Assembly (NCBI RefSeq): GCF_014649735.1
Contig: NZ_BMTP01000011.1
Location: 186,001 to 250,000, forward strand
Direction of reading: 5' to 3'
Length of the DNA: 64,000 bases
Origin: Streptomyces lavendofoliae
Lineage (GTDB): Bacteria > Actinomycetota > Actinomycetes > Streptomycetales > Streptomycetaceae
Shown here piece after piece: positions 18,515-26,699 of the stretch. Within the stretch, counting starts at the first letter, position 1. Each line of letters opens with the position of its first letter. The notes below the pieces were generated by a model. It was not told the origin of the DNA and did not search any database. It saw only the letters and a program-made list of their open reading frames with translations. A program made the position numbers and the translations under genes.

Positions 18515-19582
18515 TCAGGTGAAGATCACGTCGCAGACGGACAGGAAGAACTCACCGCTCTTGCCGCCGTTGCCGCCGTCCGGGGTGTCGGGACCGCCGT
18601 GGCCGCCCCAGATCTGCACGATCGCGGCCCTCCCTTGCCGGCGCGGGAGGGTCGCGAACTGCCAGTCAGTGGATTCTTCCTGCCGGGCGGCGCCCTGGTT
18701 CTCGACCAGGAAGGGGGTGGGATCGAGGTCCTCCCAGGACAGGCCGTCGGCCGGGTCCCACCCGTCACGGGTGATGAACCACCGATGTGACCAGGTCTCA
18801 TTGGTGTGGTAGGCCGTGTAGTCGTAGCTGAAGGTGTGGCTGTCGGCGTCGGCCTGCAGTTCGGTCACGGGCCAGTCGCCGGCCAGGTCAAGGCCGCGGA
18901 ATGCCGGGTTGCCGGTGGAGGCGACCGTGTTGCCCTCGAAGAACTTGCGGTACTCCAGGTAGCGCAGTGAGTGGTTCCAGGGGTAGTCGGCGAGCATGCG
19001 CTCAGCACCCGGGAGAACCTCCTGCCAGGTGGTGCTGGTGTTCAGCCGCCGCGCCTCAGCGCAGATCGGAGAGGGGTCGTTGTCGCGGATGGCGGCGGCG
19101 GCCCGGCTGCGCGGATGGTTGACGGTGCCGTGCCGGGGCGCGCCGTTGTGTTCGGCCGAACCCGAGCCGGAGCGGGGTGTGCGAGGGGCCCAAAAATCTG
19201 CCCCCTCGGAGGCGACGGTGACCTCATTGGTGAACTCCGTGAACTCGCCGTTGCGGTCCATGGCGCGGATCTTCACCCGGTACCGGGCGTCGGGTGCCTC
19301 GCCCAGGTCCACCCAGTGGGAGTTGGACAGCGTCCAGTCCCAGGTCGGCCAGTGCAGGAAGACGGTCTGCCGGGGTTGACCGTTGATCCACACTTCGTAC
19401 GTGTGAGGGTAAGGCGCGTTGCCTTCGTTCCAGTCCGACGGCGGGGGCCATTCCCCCTGATCGGGCGAGTTGGCCCCGATCTGCCAGCGTAGGTGGATGC
19501 CGAACACCTGGTGCTTGCCGTCGCTGCGCCGGTTGATCTGTGCACGCAGCTCAGAAGGAGCCGCGCTAATGAATGTGCTCAT
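18515..19582 (-). CDS. FN3-like domain fused to AA10 lytic polysaccharide monooxygenase domain
   Basis: A 355-residue protein. Residues about 5-125 resemble a fibronectin-type fold (HLRWQIG, TYEVWINGQP, YRVKIRAMDRNGEF). Residues 151-354 match AA10 chitin/cellulose LPMOs: HGTVNHPRSR, FRGLDLAGDWP, AYHTNETWSHRWFITRDGWD, then WQFATLP and SVCDVIF. The copper histidines would be His151 and His259, with the axial Phe354. In known AA10 enzymes the first His is the N-terminal residue after signal cleavage. Here it is internal, follows Arg150, and no signal peptide is present. GAAGGGA lies upstream of ATG 19582. It would need cleavage before His151 to form a normal copper site. Confidence 0.75.
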   Translation of the reverse strand: MSTFISAAPSELRAQINRRSDGKHQVFGIHLRWQIGANSPDQGEWPPPSDWNEGNAPYPHTYEVWINGQPRQTVFLHWPTWDWTLSNSHWVDLGEAPDARYRVKIRAMDRNGEFTEFTNEVTVASEGADFWAPRTPRSGSGSAEHNGAPRHGTVNHPRSRAAAAIRDNDPSPICAEARRLNTSTTWQEVLPGAERMLADYPWNHSLRYLEYRKFFEGNTVASTGNPAFRGLDLAGDWPVTELQADADSHTFSYDYTAYHTNETWSHRWFITRDGWDPADGLSWEDLDPTPFLVENQGAARQEESTDWQFATLPRRQGRAAIVQIWGGHGGPDTPDGGNGGKSGEFFLSVCDVIFT

Positions 19583-20239
19583 GGAGTCCCTTCGTCCGGC
19601 CAGCACGTCGGTAGAGGCCGGGCAGGCGGGCCCCTCAGCATGCTGACTCGGCGGGACCTGCCCAGCTTCAGGGCTGTTCATCCACCCCGATATCCACATC
19701 GAGTGACTGAGCGAACACTTCAAGTCGCCGGGGGGGGGGTGCGGTCGACGCCGGCGGCTCGGCAGCGGCGCCCGAGGTCCCATGTTGCAGTTCACCCGCA
19801 CGAGTGGTGGTCGGCACCCGGCACGTGGCTAACCGTAAAGCCGCTGAGTGTCCCCATCCTCACCGCCCTCGCTGATCCTGCTACTTGGCACCCGCAGGCG
19901 GAACAGCACTGCTACCAGAGCGACCGCACGTCCCCCGCTCCACCGGCGGTATCCCCGGTCGGCTAGGTCACCCACGGTGATGGCGGCTCGCCAACCAGCC
20001 TGCGGCATCCGTGCCAGGTGCAGGGCGTCACACGGCGCTGGCGAGGGCAGTCCGACGTCATCGTTTGCCAACTAGCCTGCGCCGCCACACCGACGCTCCG
20101 GTTGCCCCTTGCCCACCTCCGCCACCTGCGGCATTGCACCCGAAACAGGGCAGCGCCCGGCGGGGAACTTTCCGCCCCCGGGGCGCTGACCCGGTTTCCG
20201 TTCGGCTCAGGCCGCACTCGGCACGTACCCGGCGCCGGC
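19583..20239. other. Intergenic, no gene seen
   Basis: About 650 bases upstream of the LPMO-like gene, including a run of nine G at about 19731-19739. Frames on both strands look non-coding. Confidence 0.4.
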
Positions 20240-20390
20240 GTCACTGCGGATGTGGAACTGCTGCTGCAAGCGCTGGGGATCTTCCAGAGGGCGACGCCCG
20301 ATCAGTTGTGGAAGCTGACCTGTCCGGAGAACCAGCATGACAAGCTCACGTGGCGCCGTCCCCTGGTGGTTCGAAGCAGTGATCCGTGAC
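20240..20390 (+). pseudogene. Possible replication-relaxation-type protein N-terminal scrap
   Basis: One frame reads VTADVELLLQALGIFQRATP then DQLWKLTCPENQHDKLT, resembling the start of the plasmid-borne replication-relaxation/winged-helix proteins of Streptomyces (a leading helix followed by QLxxL). The match is short and from memory, and the frame closes at once. Confidence 0.35.
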
Positions 20391-20536
20391 CTCTACGAGG
20401 ACCAGCTGGCCGGCGCGAAGCCGCCGGACCGGCGAGTGAGCCTGCGTCCGATGCGCGCAGAAGTTCACCGACCAGCGCTGGGAGGAGACCACCGGCAATG
20501 GCCGCACGAAGTCCCACTCGATATCCGTCAGTTCAT
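20337..20536 (+). pseudogene. Small CxxC protein, frameshifted
   Basis: From ATG 20337 the frame gives PWWFEAVIRDLYEDQLAGAK and PPDRRVSL. The sense then continues in another frame as CVRCAQKFTDQRWEETTGNG to a stop at 20534-20536. The CxxC plus FTDxRWEE pattern recalls small zinc-ribbon proteins of Streptomyces mobile elements. A frameshift near 20445 separates the halves. Confidence 0.4.
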
Positions 20537-20570
20537 GACGTCGTATCACCCGATCACGACCCATCAACCG
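20500..20570 (-). mobile_element. IS5-type transposase N-terminal scrap
   Basis: On the minus strand the frame reads IRRHELTDIEWDFVRPL, the usual beginning of IS5-group transposases (RRHELTDxEWxxLxPLLP). It breaks off after about 25 codons into antisense of the CxxC protein remnant. Confidence 0.6.
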
Positions 20571-20591
20571 ACACCACATAGGCGACAGAAC

Positions 20592-21113
20592 CTAACAACT
20601 CGCCTCGGCGCCGCTACCGACGTACGAATCGGCGCTGAGCGAGTAGCCAGCCCCGGTGGTGAGGTCGGGACGGTTACCGTGACCGTCCTCCTCAAGGCGT
20701 TCGGCGGTGAGGAAGACGATCGACAGGGCCATGTCCTCCTTGGTGAAGCAGAGTTCGCCGGGCAAGGCTTCGGGGTCCGGAATCCATCCGTCTCGTACCA
20801 CCGCCGTCTGGTAGTGCTCGGTCACTTCGGCCCGTGTGCCGGGGAAGGCGTACGTCCGGTCGGCGTACACCACGACATCGCCGCTGTCCGCCCAGCAGCC
20901 GGCGTCCACCTCCTCGAACCCCCGGGCGATGGAGGCCCCGTCGGGCCGGGAGTCGAGGATGTCGAGCGCCGTCATCTTCTTCACCCGGGCGTCAGTCCCC
21001 TCGCAGTCGCTGGCGAGTTCCAGCAGCGCGCAGCCGGTGAGCGTTGCGGCCGCAAGCGCGGTCGACAGGACCAGGGATATCGGGCGGGTGGCACTACCTG
21101 TCCGCAGGGGCAT
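20592..21113 (-). CDS. Lipoprotein of unknown function
   Basis: A 173-residue exported protein with a type II signal peptide: basic start (MPLRTGSATRP), hydrophobic core, and lipobox LTGC (Cys about 27), so it should be anchored to the outer face of the membrane. The mature part is acidic, with further cysteines (DCEGT, GCWAD, ELCF, SC-end), and I recognise no family. ATG 21113 has GGAG about 8 bases upstream; the open frame upstream of it does not look coding. It stands alone between mobile-element remnants. Confidence 0.75.
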   Translation of the reverse strand: MPLRTGSATRPISLVLSTALAAATLTGCALLELASDCEGTDARVKKMTALDILDSRPDGASIARGFEEVDAGCWADSGDVVVYADRTYAFPGTRAEVTEHYQTAVVRDGWIPDPEALPGELCFTKEDMALSIVFLTAERLEEDGHGNRPDLTTGAGYSLSADSYVGSGAEASC

Positions 21114-21261
21114 GAGGGCTCCAGGGTGAAGGCCGGGGCGGAGGGAGGAAGGGCCGCCAAACAGAGTCATCCGTGCCGGCTCCGAAGCGGGCACGGCCCA
21201 GTTCTACCAGCAGCCGTGACCCTCGCTCTTGATGTGAATGTGGCACTTTGACAACACCGCC

Positions 21262-21900
21262 TAGTTCCGCCTCTTTGGCCAGTGTCCGGTCCAGGTGGCG
21301 AGGGGGAGTGCGGCCTGGTAGGCGATGGCGAGTTTGTAGGTTCGTGTGGCAAGGGCGCGCCACTGCTTGAGGCGGTTAAGGCAGCGTTCGACGGTGTTCC
21401 GTTGTGTAGAGGTCTCGCGGTCGAAGGCGGGGGGCGCCCACCGTGACGGTCTCGCCGTTGGCGGTGGCCGATCTGGTCGGACGGTTGCGGGATGACAGCC
21501 CGGATGCTCTGGCGCCGCAGATGGGCCCGGATAGCGCGTGAGGAGTAGGTGCGGTCGGCCAGGACGACCGCGGGCGTGGTCCGGGGCCTGCCCCGACCGG
21601 TGCGGGGCACCCGCATACGGTCCATCACGGTCTCGAAGGCTGGTGCGTCAGCGGCCTGGGCCTGCGGTGACGGTGAAGGCCAGAAGGCGGGCCCGGCCGT
21701 CGGCCGCCAAATGGACGTTGGTGCTCAGGCCGCCGCGGGAGCGTCCGTGGTCGTGATCAACTGCTCCCGGCGCCCCCCTGCCCCCTATCGAGCGCCTCCG
21801 GCGGCATGCTGGTGAGCCCGAACGACGCTGGAGTCGACCGACACTGTCCAGTCGATGTCGTCGGCGGCGTCCGCCGCGGCCTGGCTTTGTCCATGAGAAC
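21262..21900 (-). mobile_element. IS5-family transposase, decayed
   Basis: On the minus strand, three frames together give an IS5 transposase missing its N-terminus. The pieces are the VDSSVVRAHQHAAG region, RSRGGLSTNVHLAADGRARL, then DRMRVPRTGRGRPR, VVLADRTYSSRAIRAHLRR and finally NTVERCLNRLKQWRALATRT with the stop at 21262. At least two frameshifts interrupt it. The DDE residues are partly recognisable (VDSS; LADRTYSS; ERxxxRLKQWR). Confidence 0.75.
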
Positions 21901-22295
21901 GGACAGCAAATGTTCACCACTTCGGGAGGCACCTGCCTCCGGCTCTGTTCGATTCATGGCTTGGGGTGTCGCAGCTCCGGGATGAGGCGGCCGCGATGGG
22001 CTGTCAGTCCCTTCTGTGCGACATCCCGTGGGTTCCCGTGGTTCTTGCCGGAACCCTGAGCCCCTGGCCTGGGGCTTCTCTCTCGTCACGTGATCGGCCG
22101 GTCGGTGACGTGACTTCGGGATTCCTGCAGCTTTCTCGTCCGATCTGATCAGGCTGCAGTCTGGTCGAAGGCGAGGAGGCGCATGTTGTCGGCGCTGACG
22201 GTGGTGAGGAAGCGCGGCAGAACTCTGGAGAACTCACGGGATGTCGCACTGAGGCGCTTGAGTCTCCAGCCGCCGGAGGGTTCAGGATCTTACTC
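21901..22295. other. Intergenic between IS remnant and MerR gene
   Basis: About 395 bases. On the minus strand a short stretch ends RFLTTVSADNMRLLAFDQTA then a stop, perhaps the tail of an older gene, but no family is recognised. The MerR promoter should lie at the right end. Confidence 0.35.
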
Positions 22296-23204
22296 ATGGA
22301 CGACGAACGCCCCGACGTGCTCACCATCGGCCGGCTCGCGCACCGCACCGGAGTTCCGGTGCGGACCCTGCGCTTCTGGTCGGACGAGGGGGCGGTGCCG
22401 CCTGTGGCCCGCTCGGCGGGCGGCTACCGGTTGTACGACGCCGAGTCCGTGGCCCGCGTCGAGCTGGTCCGCACCCTGCGGGAGCTGGGCCTCGGGCTCG
22501 ACGACGTGTGCCGTGTCCTGAGCGGCCGCACCACGGTCGCCGAGGTCGCCGACGCGCATGTGGCCGCGCTCGACGCGCAGATCCGCTCGCTCAAGGTGAG
22601 CCGGGCCGTCCTGTCCACCGTGGCGAAACGGGGTTCGACCGTTGAGGAGACAGCACTGATGAACCGGTTGGCGCGGCTTTCCGCCGCCGAGCGCAAGCAG
22701 ATCATCGACGAGTTCAAGGAGGAGGTGTTCGGCGGCCTCGACGACCCGCGCCTGCGCGACCGCATGCGCACCTTCAGCATCGAATTGCCCGACGATCCCA
22801 CACCTGAGCAGGTCGACGCCTGGATCGAACTGGCCGAACTGGTGCGGGACCCCGGTTTCCGCGCCCGGTTGCGCACATGGATGGAGCTCAACACGCCCGT
22901 GCCGGGGCAGGGCCGTCCCCGCGGGGCGTCCATCTGGTGGGCCAGGCAGATCGTGCAGACCGTCGCGGAGGTCAGAAAAGGCGGGGTCGCCCCCGAGGGG
23001 CCGGCAGCGGCCGAGGTGCTGTCCCAGCTGTTCGGTGCCGCCGATCGGGCCGCCGTGCTGCGCAGCCTGGAGGCCGGGATCGAGGCAGGAGCGGAGCATT
23101 ACCGCAGGCTCGTCGCCCGTGTGCGCGGGCAGGTTTCGTCGCCCGACGCGACCGAGGAGCTGGAATGGCTGGCGCGGGCCCTGCGCGCCTCGGGTCGGAC
23201 CTGA
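22296..23204 (+). CDS. MerR family transcriptional regulator
   Basis: A 302-residue regulator. The N-terminal winged helix is typical (TIGRLAHRTGVPVRTLRFWS, GGYRLYD, about 9-50), followed by a dimerisation helix (DAHVAALDAQIRSLKVSRAV) and a long helical C-terminal domain without clustered cysteines, so it is not a metal sensor of the MerR/ZntR kind. MerR proteins bend promoters with a long spacer to activate transcription. Directly downstream (within 10 bases) is the remnant of a YciI-domain gene, probably its former partner. ATG 22296 begins the family N-terminus. Confidence 0.88.
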   Translation: MDDERPDVLTIGRLAHRTGVPVRTLRFWSDEGAVPPVARSAGGYRLYDAESVARVELVRTLRELGLGLDDVCRVLSGRTTVAEVADAHVAALDAQIRSLKVSRAVLSTVAKRGSTVEETALMNRLARLSAAERKQIIDEFKEEVFGGLDDPRLRDRMRTFSIELPDDPTPEQVDAWIELAELVRDPGFRARLRTWMELNTPVPGQGRPRGASIWWARQIVQTVAEVRKGGVAPEGPAAAEVLSQLFGAADRAAVLRSLEAGIEAGAEHYRRLVARVRGQVSSPDATEELEWLARALRASGRT

Positions 23205-23207
23205 CCT

Positions 23208-23430
23208 GGTGCCCGGCCTCGTTACGGGGCAGGCCGCCGACCTCGCGGGGTGCCGCTCGACCGGGACGAGCTGATCGCCTACGGCTGTCCGACAACGGCG
23301 CCACCCGGCTGGGGACGGCGGCGTCGGTCCGAAGGCCCGACCTGGACACGACACGCGCCATCCCGACCCCGGGCCGGTACCCCGACCCTGGGTGCACAAC
23401 TGGCAGTTCGGCAGGCGCTCGTGATGACCG
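23208..23430 (+). pseudogene. YciI-domain protein remnant
   Basis: Read across three frames the stretch gives LVPGLVTGQAADLAG, then VPLDRDELIAYG, then LSDNGATRLGTAASVRRPD and a final GVHNWQFGRR-like end. It aligns with the C-terminal half of the intact double-YciI protein at 40346-40894 (LVLGLGEGPAADLALPLDRN, ELVAYG, HDWEFGGRR). Two or more frameshifts destroy it. Confidence 0.65.
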
Positions 23431-23759
23431 AGGACATCCGGGCCGACGTCACCGCCGAGACCCTTCGGACCGCTCAGCATCCTCGTGTTTCACCCGAACC
23501 CACGGATGCATTGGCCTGACGCACACCGGTGGACCCGGGGGTTTGCGCTGAGTGATTGTCGGTTTCCCCTAAACCCATAGGGATCTGGGGGTATCGCCGA
23601 GATACGGGCAAAGGGGCAATGAATTGATCTTGCGGCCCTGAGGGGCCTGCCGCCCCGGGTTCGCCGCCGCTGCGGGCTCCTGGTTCGCGTTGAGCAAGGC
23701 AACCACGCTCGGTTTCTGATTGGCTACCGGCGAAGACGTGCGAGGTGCGTCGCGAACCC

Positions 23760-24085
23760 CTAAGAGGTCCTCATGATGACCATGAGGCCGACGTCGTCGA
23801 GGCGGTGGAGGACCTTTTCGTGCAGTCGGGCCCGCCGACAGCCACCGCCAGGATTGGGCCGCGCGACCGGCTCGTCCTCTACACCGACGGCTTGGTCGAG
23901 ACTCGCGACCGGCCGACGCACGGCTGGGCGCTCTCCCCGACGTCCTCGACGACCTGGACCGCTCGCTGGACGCCACCTGCGACCTGCTTCTGCGCAGTCT
24001 GCGTGCCGTGGGTGGCCACGACGACGTGGCCCTGCCCATCGCCCGGGCAGGTCACCACCCTCGGCGAGACGGTCAGCAGGCATGA
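23760..24085 (+). pseudogene. SpoIIE/PP2C-type phosphatase C-terminal remnant
   Basis: One frame gives TARIGPRDRLVLYTDGLVET then RDRP, and another continues DVLDDLDRSLDATCDLLLRS, LRAVGGHDDVALPIARAG to a stop at 24083-24085. This is the C-terminal end of a SpoIIE-like serine phosphatase of the kind found with GAF/PAS domains in Streptomyces. The frameshift is near 23935 and the N-terminus is missing. Confidence 0.65.
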
Positions 24086-24222
24086 GGAGGATCCAGGGGT
24101 TCCCCGCGGTGGAAAGGTACGAGGTCCTGACCGGCCCCAGTAGCGGACCCTGGCACGCCAGACGCGAGCGGCTAGACCCGCTCCGCGTGCGCCAGCGGGC
24201 GTAATGCCTCACACTCCGATGT

Positions 24223-25593
24223 ATGGGGTCGGCGTATTTCGCGTCGGCAATGATGAGGGTGTTCGGTGTGCTTGAGGTCCCGCTGTGGCTGTGGGGGGCT
24301 TTCGCCGCGACCGTGGTGGTGTCGTTGGCGGTGGATCTGCTGTCCCACCGCACCGCACATGTCATCGGCTTCAAGGAGGCGGCTGCCTGGAGCGGCCTTT
24401 GGGTAGGCCTCGCACTGATCTTCGGCGCCGTCGTTTTCGTCGTCCTGGGCACGACGGCGGGCACCGAGTACACGACGGCCTGGCTTCTGGAGAAGAGCCT
24501 GTCGGTCGACAACCTGTTCGTCTTCGCCGTGATCTTCGCCTACTTCAAGGTGCCCCGCGCCTACCAGCACCGGGTGCTGTTCTTCGGCGTCATCGGAGCC
24601 CTCGTCTTCCGCGGCATCTTCCTCTCCCTCGGCGTGGCCGTGGTCAGCCGCTTCACCGCCGTTCTCTTCGCCTTCGCGGCGGTCCTCTTCTACAGCACCT
24701 ACAAACTCCTCAAGGACGAGGAGGAGAGCTTCGACCCGGGCAAGAGCTTCGCCGTACGGATGCTCCGCAAGATCATCCCGGTCCGGGACGAGTACGCCGG
24801 GGCGAAATTCTTCGTCCGGGAAGCCGGCAAGCGCGTAGGGACCCCGCTGCTCGCGGTGGTCGCCGCGATCGAGGCCGCCGACCTGATCTTCGCCGTCGAC
24901 AGCGTCCCGGCCGTTCTCGCGGTCAGCGACGACGCTTTCATCGTCTACACCAGCAACGCGTTCGCCATCCTCGGCCTGCGGGCCCTCTACTTCATGCTCG
25001 CCGGCCTGCTGGACCGCTTCCACTACCTGAGCAAGGGTTTGGCGATCATCCTCGCCTTCATCGGCGTCAAGCTCATCCTCCAGGCATCCCACAAGCTGAT
25101 CAGCCCCAGTATCCCGGAGATCCCCTCACCGATCAGCCTCGCGGTCATCGTCGTCGTCCTGGCGGGTTCCGTGGTGCTCAGCCTCAGAAGGCCGGCCCCG
25201 ACTGGTGTTCCGGAACAGGCTGACGAGCGTAGGGGCGCCTCCGCGTCCACCGGCCAGGTCAAGGCGCGCAACGCACCACCCGTGGTGGATGCCCCTGAGC
25301 CGCCCAGCGGATCATCAGGGCAGGGCAGTGACGCCCTCCCGCGCTCGGGTCGATCAGCAAACCGACCACTTCCCGAGAAGCCAATAGGGGCATATCGTAA
25401 AGAAATGGTCAAAATGAAGCGTGAGGCCCCCGCGTACGTGTGTCCGACCTGCCGACAGCCCGTGCCAGCCGCAGCCCACCGACACAAGACCCTCGGGGTG
25501 TTCGTGCCCGTGTGGGGTCCGAGTGCATGTGAGAACCGCGACTGCCCCGACTACCGGTTGGACCCCAGGCGTAAGCACGCTCCGGGCCGGTAA
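24223..25593 (+). CDS. TerC family membrane protein with C-terminal zinc-ribbon-like extension
   Basis: A 456-residue protein. Residues to about 320 form the TerC core with 8-9 membrane spans and the family motifs EKSLSVDNLFVFAVIF, FRGIFL and AAIEAADLIFAVDSVPAVLA, whose acidic residues lie in the membrane. TerC proteins are linked to tellurite resistance and to manganese export. After the last span comes a low-complexity linker and then a tail unusual for the family, with CPTC (407/410) and CENRDC (436/441), likely a zinc-binding knuckle. The start is uncertain: GTG 24268 has GAGGG about 10 bases upstream and begins closer to the family N-terminus than ATG 24223. Confidence 0.88.
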   Translation: MGSAYFASAMMRVFGVLEVPLWLWGAFAATVVVSLAVDLLSHRTAHVIGFKEAAAWSGLWVGLALIFGAVVFVVLGTTAGTEYTTAWLLEKSLSVDNLFVFAVIFAYFKVPRAYQHRVLFFGVIGALVFRGIFLSLGVAVVSRFTAVLFAFAAVLFYSTYKLLKDEEESFDPGKSFAVRMLRKIIPVRDEYAGAKFFVREAGKRVGTPLLAVVAAIEAADLIFAVDSVPAVLAVSDDAFIVYTSNAFAILGLRALYFMLAGLLDRFHYLSKGLAIILAFIGVKLILQASHKLISPSIPEIPSPISLAVIVVVLAGSVVLSLRRPAPTGVPEQADERRGASASTGQVKARNAPPVVDAPEPPSGSSGQGSDALPRSGRSANRPLPEKPIGAYRKEMVKMKREAPAYVCPTCRQPVPAAAHRHKTLGVFVPVWGPSACENRDCPDYRLDPRRKHAPGR

Positions 25594-25689
25594 CCCGGAT
25601 GCCGGTAGGGAGGGAGTGGGGTGCGGGTTACGGGCCTGCCACCGTTGCTGTAACGGTGGCTACCCGAGGTTGCTCCACGGCTGGGGGAG

Positions 25690-25910
25690 TCGTGGGCCGA
25701 AGGTGCTGATGGCCATGTGCGGGGTCATCGCTCGAGCGGCGTGGTGCCGGGCATGTCGCTCGTGGCCGACTTCGTCGACCACGAGGACGCCGGGGCGGAG
25801 GTAGGTGCGGAGCTTGCTGTTGAGGCGCCCGGCTGCCTCGGCGACCTTGAGCTGGCGGACCAGGTCGTCGAGGCTCGTGAAGTAGCGTGCCCAGGCCCGG
25901 GGCCGGCAGG
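25690..25910 (-). mobile_element. IS21-type helper ATPase (IstB) scrap
   Basis: On the minus strand one frame reads RYFTSLDDLVRQLKVAEAAG then RLNSKLRTYLRPGVLVVDEVG. This is the Walker B region of IstB-type ATPases of IS21 elements. Flanking parts are missing or out of frame, so it is a remnant. Confidence 0.65.
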
Positions 25911-25980
25911 TTCGGGTTGGCGTCCAGGTGGATCAGCGGACGGGCGGACGGTACAAGGAGATGGTCACGCAAGACCTCGC

Positions 25981-26595
25981 TCACCCTCGCAGGTATGCTC
26001 CCGCGCGCGCTGCGGCTGCGGCGGCCTCGGCGGCTTGGTCCGCGGCGGCTTCGTCGAGACGGTCGCCCGTGGTCAGCAGGCGGTAATAGAGAGGGGCGGA
26101 GACTGCACGGATGACCTCCTGGACATCGGTGCCTTCAGGCACCTCGCCCCGCTCGATGGCTTGCTGAACGCAGGGCGCCCATTCCTTGACGCGGATGTCG
26201 TAGAAGGTGTGCAGGGCCTCAGCGGTCTTAGCCTCGCAGGTGGCGGCGGCGATTACCGCCTTGAACAGCGCTCCTTGCCGCGGGTCGGCCAAGGTGCGCT
26301 GCACGAGCCGGGCGTTGGCCTTGAGATCGCCGAGCAGCGAGCCGGTCTCGGTACGCGGCAGTGACTGCTCGGCCATGTCCACAAGCAAGTCAGCCACCAA
26401 GCTGGTCACCGTTCCCCAGCGGCGGTAGACGGTGGTCTTGCCCACCTCGGCACGGCGCGCGATGTCGGCGAGATCCAGCTGGGCGAAGCCATGCTCCGCC
26501 AAGGCGTCCCCAGCCGCTTGCAGCACCGCCGACCGCACCCGCGCCGTGCGCCCTCCAGGACGGATGGTCCCCGGTTCCGCGTCCTCAGACCTCAT
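25981..26595 (-). CDS. TetR family repressor
   Basis: A 204-residue regulator with an N-terminal TetR helix-turn-helix (AVLQAAGDALAEHGFAQLDL, ADIARRAEVGKTTVYRRWGT, about 22-65) and a helical ligand-binding C-terminal domain. It is divergent from an aldo/keto reductase gene across a 104-bp gap that contains repeated AACGNNACT half-sites, so it probably represses that gene and itself until a ligand binds. The start ATG 26595 lies next to the first half-site, and no better ribosome site exists. Confidence 0.88.
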   Translation of the reverse strand: MRSEDAEPGTIRPGGRTARVRSAVLQAAGDALAEHGFAQLDLADIARRAEVGKTTVYRRWGTVTSLVADLLVDMAEQSLPRTETGSLLGDLKANARLVQRTLADPRQGALFKAVIAAATCEAKTAEALHTFYDIRVKEWAPCVQQAIERGEVPEGTDVQEVIRAVSAPLYYRLLTTGDRLDEAAADQAAEAAAAAARAGAYLRG

Positions 26596-26658
26596 AACGG
26601 GACTCCAGTTTCGTTAATTGCCCAAACCTGCTACGTTGAGGCACACAGTAACGGAACT
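26596..26658. promoter_or_regulatory. Candidate TetR operator
   Basis: An imperfect palindrome AACGGGACT-CC-AGTTTCGTT (26596-26615, 7 of 9 pairs) adjoins the tetR start. A third half-site AACGGAACT lies at 26650-26658. All lie in the shared promoter region. Confidence 0.4.
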
Positions 26659-26699
26659 GCAGAACCATTAGACAGTCAGGCAGCGAGAGAGGAACAGCC

